DNA from: Tectiglobus sp965223355
Lineage (GTDB): Bacteria; Pseudomonadota; Alphaproteobacteria; Rhizobiales; Hyphomicrobiaceae
Assembly: GCA_965223355.1 (NCBI GenBank)
Contig: CBDCWE010000003.1
Coordinates: 2,542,001 to 2,606,000 of the forward strand
Direction: 5' to 3'
DNA: 64,000 bases
The position numbers were made by a program, and so were the translations under genes. Below are positions 61,890 to 64,000 of this stretch, in pieces (position 1 is the stretch's first letter; every line of letters starts with the position of its first letter). Below the pieces are notes generated by a model. That model worked only from the letters and a program-made list of their open reading frames with translations. It was not told where the DNA came from and did no database searches.

Positions 61890-62789
61890 GTGCTCAGACT
61901 GCGGGTATCGCACACCACAACTTACAGCTACGCCAAACCTGTAGAGTTTGGTGATCACCGGCTGATGATTCGGCCGCGTGACAGCCATGACCTGCGCTTG
62001 TTGGATGCTTCACTGACAATCGAACCACGCGCGGAGCTGCGATGGGTACACGATGTGTTTGGGAACTCTGTTGCAATCGCCCAATTTCGTGAGACAGGTT
62101 CGCAACTGAAGATCATTTCAGAGATTGTAATCGATCGCTACCCGCTGCCGGACATCCAGTTTGGCGTTGAACCTTATGCAGCGCGCTTACCTTTCAGTTA
62201 TCCCGCAAGCGAAGTCCCGGATCTTGGGCGGACGATTGAACGACATTACACCGATCCTGACCGGCTAATAACCGAATGGACCAGAGACATACTGGACAGC
62301 CCGTCTGTGGACGGTGATACAGAGGCGTTCCTACGGGTGCTGACCCAATCGGTGAAGGAACAGTTTTCATACACAGTTCGCTACGAACCTGGAGTACAGA
62401 CACCTGTCGAAACCCTGGAAAAGAGTTCCGGCTCCTGTCGCGACTACGCAATCTTTATGATGGAAGCTGTTCGCAGCGTCGGTCTCGCGACAAGGTTTGT
62501 TAGTGGCTACCTTTACGATCCGGCGCTTGACGGAGGAGAAAGCGGCGTTGTCGGTGCTGGCGCGACGCATGCTTGGGTGCAGGTGTACTTGCCGGGAGCA
62601 GGATGGATTGAATTTGATCCAACGAACGGCGGTGCCGGCGGCCACAACCTTGTTCCCATCGCGGTGGCACGCGAGCCAGGTCAGGCAGTGCCGATTGCAG
62701 GAACCTTTGCAGGTGAGCCCGAAGACTACTTGGGCATGAGTGTCGATGTAACCGTCCGCTCGCTCGAGTCAAAAGAGAATGCTGCTTGA
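61890..62789 (+). CDS. Transglutaminase-like cysteine protease family protein
   Basis: 299 residues. N-terminal beta domain (RLRVSHTTTYSYAKPVEFGD) and transglutaminase core with Cys in SGSCRDYAIFMMEAVRS, His in ATHAWVQVYLPG and Asp in IEFDPTNGG, a complete triad. It should cleave or transfer amide bonds, likely reversing or processing the product of the neighbouring ATP-grasp. GTG 61890 with GAAGGA upstream is preferred over TTG 61872. Third and last gene of the cluster. Confidence 0.9.
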   Translation: MLRLRVSHTTTYSYAKPVEFGDHRLMIRPRDSHDLRLLDASLTIEPRAELRWVHDVFGNSVAIAQFRETGSQLKIISEIVIDRYPLPDIQFGVEPYAARLPFSYPASEVPDLGRTIERHYTDPDRLITEWTRDILDSPSVDGDTEAFLRVLTQSVKEQFSYTVRYEPGVQTPVETLEKSSGSCRDYAIFMMEAVRSVGLATRFVSGYLYDPALDGGESGVVGAGATHAWVQVYLPGAGWIEFDPTNGGAGGHNLVPIAVAREPGQAVPIAGTFAGEPEDYLGMSVDVTVRSLESKENAA

Positions 62790-62811
62790 TGGTGATTGAC
62801 TGGACGAGAAG

Positions 62812-62842
62812 CCCCCGGCGCCGATCATGAAAGCGCCGGGGG
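62812..62842 (+). terminator. GC-rich hairpin after the transglutaminase gene
   Basis: A perfect 10-bp stem CCCCCGGCGC / GCGCCGGGGG with an 11-base loop, 23 bases past the stop codon. There is no T-run, so termination is likely but not certain. The remaining 270 bases to the sulfatase show no gene. Confidence 0.6.
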
Positions 62843-63114
62843 GAGGGGAGGTCGTTCAGTCCGGGATGTGGTGTACGAGCGGTCGGGGCTGTGGGTCCAT
62901 CATAAAGTCGTTGCCCATATTTTGTGCTTTGAGATCCGGCCTCCTGTCTGAGTGAGCCATGATCAAAGATCGACCATTCCGGTGTATATTCGCTGGTAAT
63001 GCTTAGGCGAACCTGCAACTTGTTTACGGTCGCTGCGAACGACCAAGAAGATCAGCCGTGCCATCGAGCCTGCTTGGGAAATCGACCGCTAACCGAAAGG
63101 AGCCGCCGTAACCC

Positions 63115-64000
63115 TCAGTCAAACTGCGGCGCGACGCCTGGCGGGACACTGAAGCCGAGGTCGCCACGCTCTATGACACGCTCCTTGCCGCCGCTCTGCG
63201 CAAGCAACGAGGCCTGTTTTGCCTTTGCCGCACGGTCGGTCGCGACCGGATCACAGATCTTCAGTAGTTCCACTTTAAGCTCTTCCAGGATTGGCTGTGC
63301 GTTCAAATCTGCCGCAATGTCGTTCAGTTCCTCCGGATCGTCGGCGAGATCGAAAAGTTGCGCTGGATAGTCGACGTAGTAGACCAGCTTGTGGCGCCCC
63401 TTACGGATCATATAGGCACCCGTCCTGGAGCCCATGCCATGGTACTCGGAAAAAACGGACCGTTCTTTCTCCGTATTGGCCATGATGCGGGTGAGGTCAC
63501 CGCCGGGATGCTCCGGCGTAACGCTTGACGAGTCGCGCTCACCTGCACAATCCATGATGAAGGGATAAAGATCGAGCAGGTTTACGGGCGTGTCGATGGT
63601 CCTGGCAGCGGGAACGTCGGGACCAGCCAGAACGAGCGGCACACCGACTGAACCCTCGTACATTGTCGATTTTCCCCACAGCCCGCGCGCGCCAACGTTG
63701 TCGCCATGATCGCTGGTGTAGACGACGCGGGTCGATGCCGCGAGACCACTGTCGTCGAGCGCCCGCAATATCTTGCCGATGTTTTCATCGAGAAAGCTGC
63801 ATAGACCGAGATAGCCGGCCTGGGCACGTTTCACCATCTCCGGAGAGTCGAAATACTCGTCATAAGCGAAGGTGTTTCGGTAGTCCTCGATGAAAGGGTG
63901 CTGCTGTTCGTGTCGCTGCTCGTAGAGCGTTGGTCGTGGCAGGTCCTGATCGTAGTACCGGTAGAAATGCTCCGGCGGCGCGGTCAGCGGGAAATGCGGG
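63115..64000 (-). CDS. Sulfatase family protein, N-terminal part beyond the window
   Basis: The C-terminal ~295 residues of an alkaline-phosphatase-superfamily sulfatase (choline-sulfatase or phosphonate/sulfate ester hydrolase type). The segment HFPLTAPPEHFYRYYD, seen at the window edge, is the usual middle part. Later motifs are VVYTSDHGDNVGARGLWGKS (metal-binding Asp-His, Lys), and LYPFIMDCAG. The formylglycine motif Cys-x-Pro-x-Arg would be upstream, out of view. The frame is open to the edge, so the gene is partial only because of the window. Confidence 0.9.
   Translation of the reverse strand, partial: PHFPLTAPPEHFYRYYDQDLPRPTLYEQRHEQQHPFIEDYRNTFAYDEYFDSPEMVKRAQAGYLGLCSFLDENIGKILRALDDSGLAASTRVVYTSDHGDNVGARGLWGKSTMYEGSVGVPLVLAGPDVPAARTIDTPVNLLDLYPFIMDCAGERDSSSVTPEHPGGDLTRIMANTEKERSVFSEYHGMGSRTGAYMIRKGRHKLVYYVDYPAQLFDLADDPEELNDIAADLNAQPILEELKVELLKICDPVATDRAAKAKQASLLAQSGGKERVIERGDLGFSVPPGVAPQFD

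Overview
The window is GC-rich chromosomal DNA from an alphaproteobacterium, probably of the Rhizobiales/Rhodospirillales type. The pointers are a RibH2-type lumazine synthase behind an FMN riboswitch, a class 3 (Rhizobium-type) asparaginase, a DUF1127 protein, the fabI / surface-antigen-like / pdxH neighbourhood, a TadG-like pilus protein, and many CoA-transferase, acyl-CoA ligase, SDR and dioxygenase genes typical of soil or marine alphaproteobacteria. No plasmid or phage backbone is visible. Genes are mostly single or in short operons on both strands.

Layout: 0-6.7 kb carries a GYF-domain membrane protein, an ABC-F ATPase, a GST, an FAH/hydratase-family enzyme and a gamma-glutamylcyclotransferase-like protein. 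At 6.7-8.2 kb an IS630-family element sits between two inverted copies of a short palindromic element. From 8.4 to 22.2 kb come a zinc alcohol dehydrogenase, an HtrA-like protein without its catalytic triad, an FkbM methyltransferase, an XRE regulator, a CaiB/AMACR-type enzyme, an enolase-superfamily enzyme, a four-domain rhodanese, ribH2 with its riboswitch, glyoxalase I, a TauD-like dioxygenase, a GNAT/NTF2 pair and a second 2OG oxygenase. From 22.8 to 30.1 kb are an alpha-oxoamine synthase, tRNA-Gln(UUG), asparaginase, a pcp-meaB operon, a phosphatase and a CurA-like reductase. A decayed IS200-type transposase (30.3-30.7 kb) precedes a TadG-like gene. From 32.8 to 45.1 kb are fabI, a surface-antigen-like gene, pdxH, a FadL porin, an acyl-CoA ligase, an otnK-otnC-SDR operon for four-carbon sugar acids and a non-pyrrolysine MttB homologue. 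An IS481-type remnant and a poor region (45.4-47.1 kb) lead to rfbB-rfbD-rfbA, a two-subunit molybdenum hydroxylase and a cytochrome P450. The last 10 kb holds a VWA protein, small regulators, an M15-like peptidase, a truncated M24 peptidase, an ATP-grasp / alpha-E / transglutaminase cluster of visibly different base usage, and part of a sulfatase.

The most distinctive feature is a population of short non-coding elements in four families (called R1 to R4 here). They have terminal inverted repeats and are flanked by TA, often on both sides. Their ends begin with G (occasionally A), so an element landing in the TA of a stop codon leaves TAG or TAA. Eight genes in this window end exactly at such a junction. 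The elements also abut each other through a shared TA, and the R4 ends resemble the ends of the local IS630 element.
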